Source: Carettochelys insculpta (taxonomy: Eukaryota > Chordata > Testudines > Carettochelyidae). From it: a stretch of 64,000 bases of DNA. The notes under the pieces are model-generated. The model was not told the origin of the DNA. It made no database searches and saw nothing but the letters and a program-made list of their open reading frames with translations. The DNA lies in the NCBI RefSeq assembly GCF_033958435.1, contig NC_134137.1, forward strand, positions 228,201,501 to 228,265,500, written 5' to 3'. The translations under genes and the position numbers were made by a program. The number at the start of each line of letters is the position of its first letter. Positions within the stretch are counted from its first letter, which is position 1. Shown piece by piece: positions 1-10,679 of the stretch.

Positions 1-506
1 TTTGATGGCTATTGTCACATACTAGCCAGTTTGAGAAGGAAAACTGATCATAACCATACTAAAGAAGAGTGTGCACAACCCATCCAAGAAACTGGGATTT
101 AAGATTTCCTTCAATTCTTTTGCCTATTCAGTCTTTACCAATTGGTTCACAGAATATGTGCTTTTTGACATGAGTTAAAGTGGCATAAAATTCCTATATC
201 ATATATTATATATGAAAAATACTGAAAACAGAGCCTCTGGTTTACACACACTGACATATGCACTTATGTTTAAGGAAATATTTACAGGACAATTTTTCCG
301 TTGCCCAACTTAACCTGGAAAGATTAATAGAAATATACAAAAATCTATTACAATAAAAATATCAGATTGATGATTAAGGTAGTTTATCTTAACTCCTGCC
401 TAAAACAGGAAGGCCCAGAAATCGTGATGTAGTTGAAAAGGTCCCTAGGAAATCAAAGAGTTCTTAAGGACACCAACTTCATTTCTGAAAATCAGTAATA
501 AAGGAT

Positions 507-741
507 AGTAACAGAGAGGAAGCCGTGCTAGTCTATACACTATCAAAACAAAAAGCAGTCAAGTAGCACTTTAAAGACTAGCAAAATAGTTTATTAGGTG
601 AGCTTTCGTGGGACAGACCCACTTCTTCAGACCATAGCCATATGGTCTGAAGAAGTGGGTCTGTCCCACAAAAGCTCACCTAATAAACTATTTTGCTAGT
701 CTTTAAAGTGCTACTTGACTGCTTTTTGTTCTGATAGTAAC
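507..741. mobile_element. hairpin retroposon copy A (Penelope-like?)
   Basis: Two inverted copies of one monomer meet at a short centre (ACCATAGCCATATGGT). The left arm extends to AGTAACAGAGAGG and the right arm is shorter. Target duplications AAAGGAT (7 bp) flank the element exactly. Each arm carries CTGAAGA, a GTGGG/CCCAC stem and a GAAA-like box (right arm changed to AAAA). It is non-coding. Confidence 0.8.
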
Positions 742-1175
742 AAAGGATTTACTCCTTATCATACTGATACAAAGAAAATTGTAAAAGCCAGTAAGTAAGG
801 AAGCTCAGACTGAGGAAAGATGCTTGCAGTATTGTTGTAGTCATGTTGTTCCCAGGCAGGGCCATCCCTAGGGGAATGGAGGGCCCACAACAACTCTCCC
901 ACCCCAGACCCCACCCCAAGCCATGCCCCCACTCCACCCCTAACCACAAGTCACCCCCCAGCTCATCCCCTCTGCTCTGCCCCCAATCTGCCCCTTCCCT
1001 CAAGCACCTACCCCTAACTGCAAGCTGGTGAGGTAGGATGGAGTAGGGACAGTAGCACTGCTGCCAGCCCCTGCGCCACCCAGGCCCCATTTTTCTGTAA
1101 TACACCCCAGGATCTGGGGTAACCACCTGAAATGTCCTATGGACAGGATGGTTCTTTTGAGGCTATAACAGACAT

Positions 1176-1250
1176 CAGGTGGGTGAGGTAGTTTTAGACC
1201 AACTTCTGCTGGTGAGAGAGACAAGCTTTTGAACTAAACAGAAGAGCACG
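1176..1250 (+). repeat. interspersed GGACCAACTTCTGTTGG repeat
   Basis: GGTGGGTGAGGTAGTTTTAG, ACCAACTTCTGCTGGTGAGA, GAGACAAGCTTTTGAACT. Related copies lie at 1608-1654 plus 2060-2098 (minus, split by a hAT element), 7461-7550 (plus), 9186-9236 (minus), 16098-16140 (minus) and 31903-31992 (plus). It is common in turtle DNA as I recall, but I cannot assign its class. Confidence 0.55.
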
Positions 1251-1284
1251 TGCAGTCTGAAGCACCTGAAGAGAAGCTCTATGA

Positions 1285-1606
1285 CAAGTTGAACCTCCCT
1301 AATCTGGCACCCTCAGGACCTGGCCAGTACTGAACAAGAGAATGTGCCTGACCACAGGAGGTCAACACCGTCTAGCACATCACCAACACTTCCACAGCTG
1401 GCTGGGCTCTTAGAAGATATGTAGGGGCAAATTACAGCTAAATAACGGCACAGAACACGGAGAGCCAGGGCCGGTGGCTGCAAACAACCTTCGTGGGACC
1501 ATGGGAAATTTGGCCAAACCCATGGTGAGTGGTCATCCAGCTAACTAAAATCATGCTGGATTATGGATGTTGCCAAGAGAGTGCTGGATTAGAGAGGTTC
1601 AACTTG
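1285..1606. mobile_element. MITE with GTTGAACCTCTCTAATC ends
   Basis: Ends CAAGTTGAACCTCCCTAATC and, reversed, CAAGTTGAACCTCTCTAATC, about 40 bp of terminal inverted repeat, with TA on the right flank. It is a non-coding, mariner/pogo-like family. Fragments of the same family lie at 34960-35070, 39397-39636 and 61632-61925. Confidence 0.72.
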
Positions 1607-1654
1607 TAGTTTAAAAGCTTGTCTCTTTTGCTAACAGATTTTGGTCCAATAAAA

Positions 1655-2059
1655 CACTAGTTCTCAACCGAGGGTATGTGTAGTTCTCGTGCTAGGCAGA
1701 GATCTTCCAGGACGCACATCATCTCATCTAGACATCTGCCTTATGATACAACAGTGAAATAAAAAGCACTAGCAAAGTCAATGCAAACCAAAATATCATA
1801 CGATGACTTTATACCCCTCAATATATTCTGTATGCTGAAATGACATACTGCATTTATGTTCCAATGATTAATTTTATAATTATATGGAAAAATTATAAAG
1901 TAAAAAAAAAGTTCAGTATTAGTGTGCTGTGACACTTTTGTCTTTTTCTATCTAATTTTGTAAGCAAGAAGATTTTAAGTGAGGTGAAACTTGGAGGTAC
2001 ACAGGACAAATTAAACTCCTGAAGGAGTCCAGTAGTCTGAAAATGTTGAAAACCACTGC
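1655..2059. mobile_element. hAT (Charlie-like) MITE inside another repeat
   Basis: Ends CACTAGTTCTCAACC and, reversed, CAGTGGTTTTCAACAT, of the CAGTGGTTCTCAACC type. On either side are the two halves of the TTGGTCCAATAAAA / ATTACCTCACCCACC repeat, so it inserted into that repeat. The interior shares TTTTAAGTGAGGTGAA with the sequence at 30870-30965. Confidence 0.6.
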
Positions 2060-2511
2060 CGTAAGAGCTATTACCTCACCCACCTTGTCTCTCTAATGAG
2101 GGAAGATAGCAGTAAAGGTGGAGTAGATGTTAAGAATTAGTACCATAACCATGACATGTGGAAGAGAATGAATGAGAGTCAATGTGGTGTATTTAATCTA
2201 TTTTATAGAAATGCACAGTAGTATTAGTTTGAGATGCTGCTTGTACTAGTATCAACCAGACTTGTTAAGCAAGGCTGCAAAACAGCAGCAGAAAGTCCTG
2301 TGCTAGGGTAGTTTGAAGGAAGTACTTCAATACTCAAGAACAGACACTTAATAACAGTCATCTCTTCTGCACCTCAGAATACAGATCTCCCTGTGGAAAG
2401 GTAAATTTAGTGACAAGCCTCTTATGGAATGGAATCCCAAACATCTGTCCCATAAAGCATGATCACTGTTACAGTCAAAGAGAGCAATAAGAGGAAGTAA
2501 ATGCTATCACC

Positions 2512-2529
2512 AAAAAAAAAAAAAAAAAA
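2512..2529 (+). repeat. poly(A) run
   Basis: Eighteen A residues with no recognised retroposon directly upstream. Confidence 0.9.
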
Positions 2530-2694
2530 TTCTGATCCCAAAGACTTGCTCCAAAAAGCCATTCCCTGAAGTCAATGATGGCAGTATAGCATGACAGGAA
2601 AGATATACAAAACAAGAAAATCTCAGGCTAACGAATTTTTGTGGAAACTTAGTGGTAACAGACTGCATACTAGAGTATACCTCAATATCTCCTT

Positions 2695-3114
2695 GGCTAC
2701 GTCTACACTAGCCAAAAACTTCAAAATTGTCATGCAAATGGCCATTCCAAAGTTTACTAATAAAGCGCTGAAATACATATTCAGTGCCTCATTAGCATGC
2801 GGGTGGCCGTGGCACTTCGAAATTGACACGGCTCCCCCCCGCACGGCTCGTCCGGACGGGGCTCCTTTTCGAAAGGACCCAGCTACTTCAAAGTCCCCTT
2901 ATTCCTATGAACAGATGGGAATAAGGGGACTTCGAAGTAGCCGGAGTCCTTTCGAAAAGGAGCCCCGTCTGGAGGAGCCGCGTCAATTTCGAAGTGCCAC
3001 GGCCGCCCGCATGCTAATGAGGCGCTGAATATGTATTTCAGCGCTTCATTAGTAAATTTCGAAATGGCCATTTGCATGGCCATTTCGAAGTTTTTGGCTA
3101 GTGCAGACATGGCC
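2695..3114. mobile_element. Harbinger-type MITE, near-perfect palindrome
   Basis: A 420-bp element with ends GGCTACGTCTACACTAGCC and, reversed, GGCCATGTCTGCACTAGCC, flanked by CTT and TTT. Almost the whole element is an inverted repeat about a centre near 2910 (TTATTCC...GGAATAA), so the RNA or single strand would fold into one long hairpin. TTTCGAAA-type motifs recur. It has no coding capacity; the apparent 145-aa open frame is an artefact of the palindrome. Confidence 0.85.
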
Positions 3115-5616
3115 TTTGTGTGATATTGTCTCAGAAAGACAGCTGTTGCTGATTATAAAGCAAATTACTCGAAACTGGGAAGATGCTTTCCTTCCAGTCA
3201 CACTTATGGAGGGGAAGTAGTCTGCATCTTAACTCTTTATTTCCTATTTTTCAGGGTATATGAAGTCAACTTTCTGGAAGGGCACAAGTTAGCATGATGT
3301 AACCTTAACTCTACGGTATAGGGTTTTTGTCCTTTTAAAAAGTAAGCTAACAATGTAACAAAGCTGTAAATTTTAACGCAGACAGGATGCAAGGATAGAA
3401 ATATTTATTGTTAGTGATGCTAGCATCTTCACAAACTAATGTTTGTGATCTAGAAGAAGTATTTGTATAGCATCTGCACTAGAATTTACAGTCACATTAC
3501 AGTACTAAACATGTTAAAATTAAAAATTCAAACCTAAACAATCCCTTATGTGCACAAATACTGCAGCTTTTACAGTATAAATACAGTTCATGATGTTACT
3601 GGAGGCTTTTTGGAGGAGGGGAAATTCATGCTTATTTCTGGACCAACCTGCTTATGCCCCTCCACTCATAGACTGAGTTTATTCCAGTGGCTGCTCACTA
3701 GTTTCTCTGTGCTAGAAGTTTGAAAAGCAAGAATGCCTATTTATTTGTGAACACAAGCTTCTCCATTGCTACCTCTCATGACTATACCACATATTTCTTG
3801 ATGTCTGGTGTTTTTCCACTGCCTCAAATCAAGGAATTACATGAAAACATCAACTTTCTTTCTTTCTTTGTTTTTTTTAAACAAAAAGGGAAGTTGCTTT
3901 CAAAATTGCTGAGAAAAGCTTAAAAACATGACTCAAGCACTCCCTAAAGACACAAAAACCCAGAAATCAAATTAATAAATCCAAAATGTATTTAAAAAAA
4001 TTCCCCCAGAGCAGAAAACCTGATGCTTTAATAAGAGTACATCCCTGACACCCATTCCTCACAGAGTAAGTACTCACCCTCTGCCCAACATGGCGTAGTG
4101 GGAGTTACTGTACAGAGAACCAGGGATGACTCAGAAGGGAGCACTCTCTCCTTCGAGTCACTACTAATTCTCCTGTACGGTTACCGGGGTTAAACGCCAA
4201 TTAATCCTTTTTTCAGTCAGGCAGTGGTTCTCCACACCTGCTTAGGAGAGAACAAATTCCTTCTGACTGGTCCCAGCAACTGAAGAGTTAAAATCTCCAG
4301 GGGGACTGGCAAGTCTGGAAAGCAGCTGCAATTCCTGTAAATCCAACCTCCTGCTGAGTCAGGGACATATTAAGGAGGCAGTTTATTAAGAATAAACTGT
4401 TTATGCTGTACCAGGGAGTCCGGAAGAGGGAAAAGAGGCACTGCCTGGAGGCTTGAGGAGAGACCAGGGGAGCACAGTAACCCCTGAAGTCACTGAATAC
4501 TGATCTCTCTCATAGTGCAGAACTATTAAACTTTTGTGGTGCTGACCGGTGTCAGGTGATTGGGATTAAGAAAGAAAGTTTAGTCTTTTATTAGCATTCC
4601 TGTGTGTTACATCAATATTACTTATGTCCCCCAATATTTGAGCCATACAGAGCCTTCTTGGCAGTGCAAGACTCCCTACAACCACCCCAAACTCTTCAAC
4701 TCATGACACACTCCCCTGGAATACAAAGCCTATGGAGACCCCAAAACACAGATTAACAGGCTGCCACAGAGAACCCAATGCGTTTTCCCTGAAGATTTTT
4801 CAGTGTGGGCCATTCCTCTGTGGGTACAAATTTCAGACTGTCAGGAATGATCAAAGCCAGACAGGGAGCACTGGCATGGCAGGGAAAATGGAGGTGCTGA
4901 AGGGCATTGACGGCTTAAGGTAGAGATCAGAGTGGGACAGAAAGAATATACGGGAAGAAGGAACAGGCAAGGTGCCAGTTCAGACTTTTTGGGGGAGGGG
5001 AACATGTAACTTTAACCGTGATTCCTGGGACTACATAAGCAACTGAAAACTCTCTTTTTTTTTCCAGATGGTAACTTAGATAGACATTAGCTGACAGAAT
5101 CGCTGTATTTAATTCCCATACCATACAAGGAGAGAAAAATATACAAAACACGAATTTAAGACATTTTAAATGCATATGTAAGTTTAGAACAACCAGGGGA
5201 CAGTACAGCTAGATAGTCTCAATCCCAGGATTTGTAGTATTAGTTCTGGAGCCTTCGTACAGATACCAGCAACAGAAATCTGATACCTTGTAGTTTAGTA
5301 GAGATGAATAAAAATAAATAAAATCTGCTTACTTTCGCCAACAGACAGTGTGCTATTAACAGTATCCACTCCATTTTACTCAATTGTTTTTCACTCCATT
5401 AAATTGATATGTACTTATTTTTTTACAAACATTATTATTTTTGTCCTCTCAAGAATGCAAATTGATTTTTCTAATTATTTTGGCATTTATATTTACCGTT
5501 CACAATCACGCACAGGACTCACTATTACCGACTCTACAGTTACTATTAGACTTGCAACCGCTTTGATTTTCATATATATTTTACAGCTACAACTAAAAAT
5601 ACAATTTGCAAATAAA
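3115..5616. other. intergenic, no gene seen
   Basis: AT-rich DNA with short open frames only, none with recognisable similarity or splice context. Some stretches look like old repeats without clear ends. Confidence 0.5.
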
Positions 5617-5875
5617 AACAAAACAGCAGTCATGTACACTTTGAAGACTAACAAAATAATTCATTAGGTGATGAGCTTTCGTGGGACAGACCCACTTCTT
5701 CAGATCTTCTACAGATTGTGTCTGTTCTGTAAGGGTGTAGCTCTGAAGAAGTGGGTCTGTCCCATGAAAACTCATCACCTAATAAATTATTTTGTTAGTC
5801 TTCGAAGTGCTACATGGCTGCTTTTTTGTTTTGATAGAATACAGACTAACACAACTATCTCTCTGTCACTATTTG
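5617..5875. mobile_element. hairpin retroposon copy B (Penelope-like?)
   Basis: The same inverted-duplication architecture with a different 37-bp centre. The right arm runs to CTCTCTGTCACT and the left arm is truncated at AACAAAACAGCAG. The element is bounded by a 13-bp perfect direct repeat, ATTTGCAAATAAA. That length is typical of target-primed reverse transcription rather than cut-and-paste transposition. Confidence 0.8.
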
Positions 5876-7217
5876 ATTTGCAAATAAATAATAATCTGCA
5901 CAGCATTTAAAGTTACGTGTTTAGCTTAAAAAAATACCAGACACTGCTAAGGTGAATATATGCTAAATTTGCATACCACATTAAATAATGAACGACAAAG
6001 GGCAATAGGGTAATAGAAGCAATGACAATTAGTCCCACCAGTACAGGTTAGGCATTTTCGAACTCCCTACTCAAAAAATTAAATGTAAGCATAAAAAAGA
6101 AACAAAATGATGAAATGAACAGACCAGTCTGAAAACGAAATAAGAGCAATGTAATCCTTAACTAATCTGAAAGAATAAAATTACACAGAATATATGCACA
6201 TTGCACATTTTGATAGGAAGTACCAAGAAATAAAACAATGATAATAATAATACAAGCGCGAGAAACAGTATGAGTGTGCATAGGGCGGCATTTGTGGAGA
6301 AACTGTGTGAAAGAGTGGTGGTGTTGGGGAGCACTGGTTCAGGGGGGGAAGACTACGTGCATGTGCCTGAGCTGCCTCAAGGTCATTAATTCAGGAGACT
6401 GGATTCTTTTTTAATACAGCTGTAGCCGCCGCTCCCACCCCTGAGCCAGAGTCCCCAGAACAGACAAGCTCCCTTTCCTCATCCCAGTTCAGAAGACACG
6501 CACTTGGGCACAGCCCCTCTAGCACCAGGCAAGCTCCCCTGGCGCTATGCAAGCCATGGATCAGCTTCCCAACCAGGAAGCAACTGCCAGGGCCACAGTT
6601 GCAGGAGCAGGATAGCTGGAGACTAGTGCCTGCTGGCTGGGTGCCAGCTGTGTGAGAGGTGGCTAAGGAAACTTTTAGGGTCACTACAGCTGCCTGCAAT
6701 CACTCCTTTAGCACCGACCCTGGTGATAAAATTATACAGGTTCAAAACTTGAGGGGCAAGTATCCCCCTCCCTAGGTGGTGCCCCTGGGAATGGGAGGAC
6801 CCGGGGAGAGCTGGGGATGGGGCAATAGGGATTACTGAACAGAACAGCTGGTTCGGTTTGTTAGAATCCGGACTAACCCAGCGACCTCTCTGTTACTGTG
6901 GAACAGGATTAGATACACAGGCACAGGAAGCACAAGACAACATCTTTTATCCAAATTTGTGAACTGGGGGGGACTGGATATTTAGCTGGTGGGAGGTCCT
7001 GAGCGGCTGCAGAGATGCAATGGGAACGTGAATGTGGCTGGGAAATCTCAGAAGCAATCTGATCATTGTTAAGTGTTATTTCTTGTGGTGAGCCAGTGGG
7101 AGAATGCAGCCTCTGGTCACTCACCATATCCAAATAGCATGAGGCTGACCTAGCCCTGCTTATGTAAGGGACCCCCCCCGCAGCACGTGAGCTCTGGGTC
7201 TGCCATAAATCATTGGG
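5876..7217. other. intergenic, no gene seen
   Basis: AT-rich, then a GC-richer block (about 6400-6860) whose open frames have no recognisable similarity. It probably contains unclassified repeats. Confidence 0.45.
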
Positions 7218-7400
7218 AAGTAGCAGAGAGATAGCGGTGTTAGCCTATATTCTATCAAAACAAAAAGGCAGTCGTGTAGCACATTAAAGACTAACCAAAT
7301 GGCTCTGGTCTGAAGAAGTGGGTCTGCCCCACAAAAGCTCACCACCTAATAAATTATTTTGTTAGTCTTTAACATGCTACTGCACTGCTTTTTTGTTTTG
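7218..7400. mobile_element. hairpin retroposon copy C (Penelope-like?)
   Basis: The third copy, with perfect 13-bp direct repeats ATAAATCATTGGG. The left arm is internally shortened (it lacks the GTGGG stem), while the right arm keeps CTGAAGA, the stem and AAAA. Confidence 0.78.
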
Positions 7401-7460
7401 ATAAATCATTGGGGATGTGCAGTGCTCTTGAAGCTGTTGGTTCCAGGACATGAGAGAGCC

Positions 7461-7550
7461 AAGGTGGGTGAAGTAACAGCTTTTATTGGACCAACTTCTG
7501 TTGGTGAGAGAGACAAGCTTTGGAGCTACACAGAGCTCCTCTTTAGGTGT
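7461..7550 (+). repeat. interspersed GGACCAACTTCTGTTGG repeat
   Basis: The cleanest copy: AAGGTGGGTGAAGTAACAGC, TTTTATTGGACCAACTTCTG, TTGGTGAGAGAGACAAGC, ending near ACACAGAGCTCCTCTTTAGG. Confidence 0.6.
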
Positions 7551-7700
7551 GGGATGCTCCCTGTGGCTCCAAAGTTTGTGGCTCTCACCAACAGAGAAAA
7601 AGCTATTGTCCTCCTCTCCCTAGAGCTCCACAGCAGTAGTATGGTCTTTCTCGGGCAGAGATCCTTGAACTGTGTGGTGCACCCCCTCCTGGGGCACTGA

Positions 7701-7892
7701 GAAGTCCTGTGGCACCTTATAAACTACCAGATTTACTGGAGCATCAGCTTCTGTGGGCAAAGACCTGCTTCGTGGGATGCGTGTATCGAAATAGCTCTTT
7801 GCCCACGAAAGCTTATGCTCCAAAATCTCTGTTCTTCTCATTGTTTTCGCGGATACGGACTACAACGGCTACCCACCTCCCCGATACTTGAG
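7701..7892. mobile_element. hairpin retroposon copy E, older subtype
   Basis: A diverged member. The arms carry TTTGCCCACGAAAGCTTATG and the reverse GTCTTTGCCCAC, and the end is GGATACGGACTACAACGGC. It interrupts a hAT-like repeat whose intact copy lies at 9606-9840, with the 7-bp flanks GCACTGA/CCACTGA as target duplication. Confidence 0.7.
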
Positions 7893-8049
7893 CCACTGAA
7901 GAGCATTTGGGGTACAGCTGGGGGCCCAGGAAGGGGACAAGGAGGGAGCACCACTAAGCTCCACGCCTGGCCTCAGTCCCAGCTCCCACACCCAAAATAC
8001 ATTCCCAGAGCCCCAAGAGGGGCCCTGTAGACCTGAGTTGGCCACCAAG

Positions 8050-8720
8050 CAAGGCTCCGCTCCCGGCCCCAGCCTTCTCCCCCTTCCCCATGCCTGCTCC
8101 ACCCTGAACCCCCACTCGCCACGGCTCTGCTCCCACCCCAGTCCTCAGACTGGGACCCTAAGTAAAAACAGCAAACGGGGGACCCCTCATGCGGGTGTGC
8201 CAGCGGGGAGCCCCCCTCCGGGGGGAGTAGGTACTAGCCCAGCAGCAGCGCTCTGCATAGGGGGAAAGGAGATCCACCCAGCGGAAGACGTTCAAGAACA
8301 GACCCATGGGGCAGCGCCCCCCGGGGCGGGGGGCTAACTCCCACGGTCAGCCCGGCAGCCCCAGAGACACAGCCCAGGCGGCCCGTCCGCCAGCCACAGC
8401 CGGCACCGCTCCCCGCCCTGCGCTCCCCTTACCCCGCGCCTCCGGCCGGGCGCTGGGGTTCGGCACTCACCGTAGCCACCAAGGCAGGGGAAGGCTCCCG
8501 TGGGGACATGGTTCTGGGGCCTCCTACGTCCCCATGATAGGCTCCTCGTCCCCTGCGAAGCCCCCCTAGGCCAGCGGATCCAGCAGCAGGAGCCCGACCA
8601 CAAACTGAAACTAACCAGTTCTTCAACTTCCTGCCAGCAAAGGGCGAGACAGCAACAGGAAAAGGGGGGGCGAGAGGCAGGCAGCATCGACTCCCAGCGA
8701 CCGGTTAACCCTCACCTTCC
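8050..8720. promoter_or_regulatory. CpG-rich island, possible promoter
   Basis: About 670 bp of GC-rich sequence keeps many CpG dinucleotides between repeat-derived flanks. CpG retention suggests an unmethylated promoter. Open frames here are long on both strands only because GC-rich DNA has few stops. The best directional hint is the minus-strand ATG plus donor at 8509-8471. Confidence 0.45.
8471..8509 (-). CDS. possible first coding exon of an unidentified gene
   Basis: On the minus strand an ATG in good Kozak context (GAACCATGT) opens a 13-codon segment, MSPREPSPALVAT, that runs straight into a consensus donor ACG|GTGAGT. It lies in the middle of a CpG-rich block, the typical setting of a vertebrate first exon. 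I find no convincing second exon to the left and do not recognise the product. It could be chance within GC-rich DNA. Confidence 0.3.
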
Positions 8721-8808
8721 CACAGGGTAGCACCCAAGACATTCACTCTAGTCTACAACCCTCCCCAGGGGACAAAGAGACGGTGGTTTTTAATAACACA
8801 CACGGGTA

Positions 8809-8993
8809 TACATCTCACAGACCTGGAAGGGTCCTCACGGAGTCCAGTCCCCTGCCCTCTTGGCAGGACCAAGCACCATCCCTTTTTTTTAATTTAAAAA
8901 AAAATCAGTTTACCCCAATTCCCCTCTCAAGGACTAAGCTTGCAACTCCCAGTTTAACAGGCCAGTGCGCAAACCCCTGAGCTATCCCTTAAC
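8809..8993 (-). mobile_element. Cry-type tRNA-derived SINE
   Basis: On the minus strand: AGGGATAGCTCAGGGGTTTG, CACTGGCCTGTTAAACTGGG, AGTTGCAAGCTTAGTCCTTG, then an A/T-rich linker and the tail GGACTGGACTCCGTGAGGAC, CCTTCCAGGTCTGTGAGATG. It is collinear with the copy at 32350, and its tail has only two GGACT units. Confidence 0.8.
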
Positions 8994-9355
8994 ATCACCA
9001 ACCCTTCCCCCTGAGTAGTTAATATTCACCTTCGCTGCTAAGTTTACTAACTCTACCTTTCCTTATGTGAAGAGACCCACCTGGGCAGCTTCTCAGGGGT
9101 TAGAGAGAAACCCAGAAATCAATCCCCAACCTCCTACCAACCCTCAAGACCGAGAAAGATTGAGAGTTTGCCTGCCTGGCCAACAGAAGTTGGTCCAATG
9201 AGATACCTGTTACCTCTCCCGCCTTGTCTCGCTAGATAAGCCTTCCCATTATACCTGTTCCTGAAGCCATTTGCAGTGTAAAACTTTATTAAAACTACTG
9301 TGAACAATGCTACATAGATATGCCACTACTTGGTGCTTGTTAAATTATCTACATC

Positions 9356-9585
9356 CAGCGTTTCCCAAAGTGTGCTCCGCAGCCCAGTACCAGTCCTTGG
9401 GGCAAAAATACCAGTCCTTAGAAAATATACAAATTATTGCTATGTACTATTATTATTGTGAATAAAACAGTTAAAATGTATTCATTTTTCATTCTTTTTT
9501 ATATGTGTTTATATTTTTGGGCCACACAAAAAAAAGTTACTGAAAAAAAATGGGTCCCAACTATATAGTGTTTGGGAAACCCTGC
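9356..9585. mobile_element. hAT (Charlie-like) MITE
   Basis: Ends CAGCGTTTCCCAAAGTGTG and, reversed, CAGGGTTTCCCAAACACTA, the classic hAT-Charlie terminus. The flanks TCTACATC/TTTACATC form an 8-bp target duplication with one mismatch. The interior is AT-rich and non-coding. Confidence 0.78.
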
Positions 9586-9605
9586 TTTACATCTATATTT
9601 ATAGC

Positions 9606-9840
9606 TTTCACCAACAGAGAAAAAGCTATTACCTCTATAGCCTGGTCTCCCTAGAACTCCACATCAGTAGCATAGTCTATCTAGGGCAGAGGTCCTCGGA
9701 CTGTGGGGTGCACCCCCTCTTGGGACACTGAGGAGCACTGGGAGGTACAGCTGTGGGCCCAGAGAAGGGTAGGGGGGAGTACCATAAGCTTGTGGCCCCA
9801 GCACCAGCTGCCAGCCCCGTACCCCACTCCCGGAACCCCA
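9606..9840. repeat. composite repeat, intact version of the 7577-8035 copy
   Basis: ACCAACAGAGAAAAAGCTAT, TAGGGCAGAGGTCCTCGGAC and TGTGGGGTGCACCCCCTC occur here and again at 7577-7700; the rest continues at 7893-8035 beyond the hairpin retroposon. TCCTCGGACTGTGGGGTGCA resembles a hAT terminus. Confidence 0.5.
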
Positions 9841-10195
9841 ATATAGATGTTATTATAATAGAGAAGTTACTGATGTTATCTTACATCTACCATAAAAGAG
9901 TCTTGGAACTTTTTGTTTGAACAGCTCTAACACCTCGATTGTTCGCAACAGGACTTTGGAATCTGACAAAAGGATATAATCCTGGGACCAGGCCTCACAT
10001 TCACTTCAGAGTTAAAAATCATTAAAATAAGCATGGTCATTTTTTCACGCCACTTATTGTGGCAGCATGCCACAATCCCCAGCATCCCATCAGCATCACA
10101 CAGAACCAGCCTGGTGCCTGACTTAAGCAGCCTACATGGAGAAGAAACTCCCGACAGGACATGGGTTTGAATAGCACTGCTCATTCAGAACAGTA

Positions 10196-10679
10196 CAGTA
10201 GACCCCTGACTCACCCAGAGGTTGCATTCTTGCGCAACCCCACCTAAACCAAATTTGGCATAACTCGGGGCTGGGGGGGCAGGGAGTCAGGAAACTGAGC
10301 AGGGCACCAACACTGGTAAGTTTCCTGTCTCCTGTGAGTGGTGGGCAGCAGAGAGCTTGTTGCTGGTCAGTTTCCCCACTCCAGTCAGTGACAGCAGCCG
10401 AGAATCAGGTTGCCATCCCTGACAGAAGCTGTGAAACCACTCTTGTCAGGGGTGGCAATCAGGCTGTCAGCTGCCACCACTGACAGAAGCTGGGAAACTG
10501 ACCAGCAGTCCTGTGAGTTGGGGGGAGCTGGCACTTGGCTCCAGCGCTGCTGTGCTGGTCAGTTTCCCAGCTCCCCTGAGTGGTGGGTAGCCAGGAGCCA
10601 GGCACCAGCTCCTCGCCACTCAAGTCACATTAACCCAAGATATGAGCAACGTGAGGGTGCGTATCTCAGCATTCTACTG
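10196..10679. mobile_element. Tigger-like MITE
   Basis: Ends CAGTAGACCCCTGACTCACC and, reversed, CAGTAGAATGCTGAGATACG, flanked on both sides by TA, the pogo/mariner target duplication. Internally it contains three near-repeats around CAGTTTCCCA. It is non-coding. Confidence 0.72.

Noticed and set aside
2591..3028. 145-codon open frame
   Set aside because: It lies within the palindromic Harbinger MITE and arises from its inverted-repeat composition.
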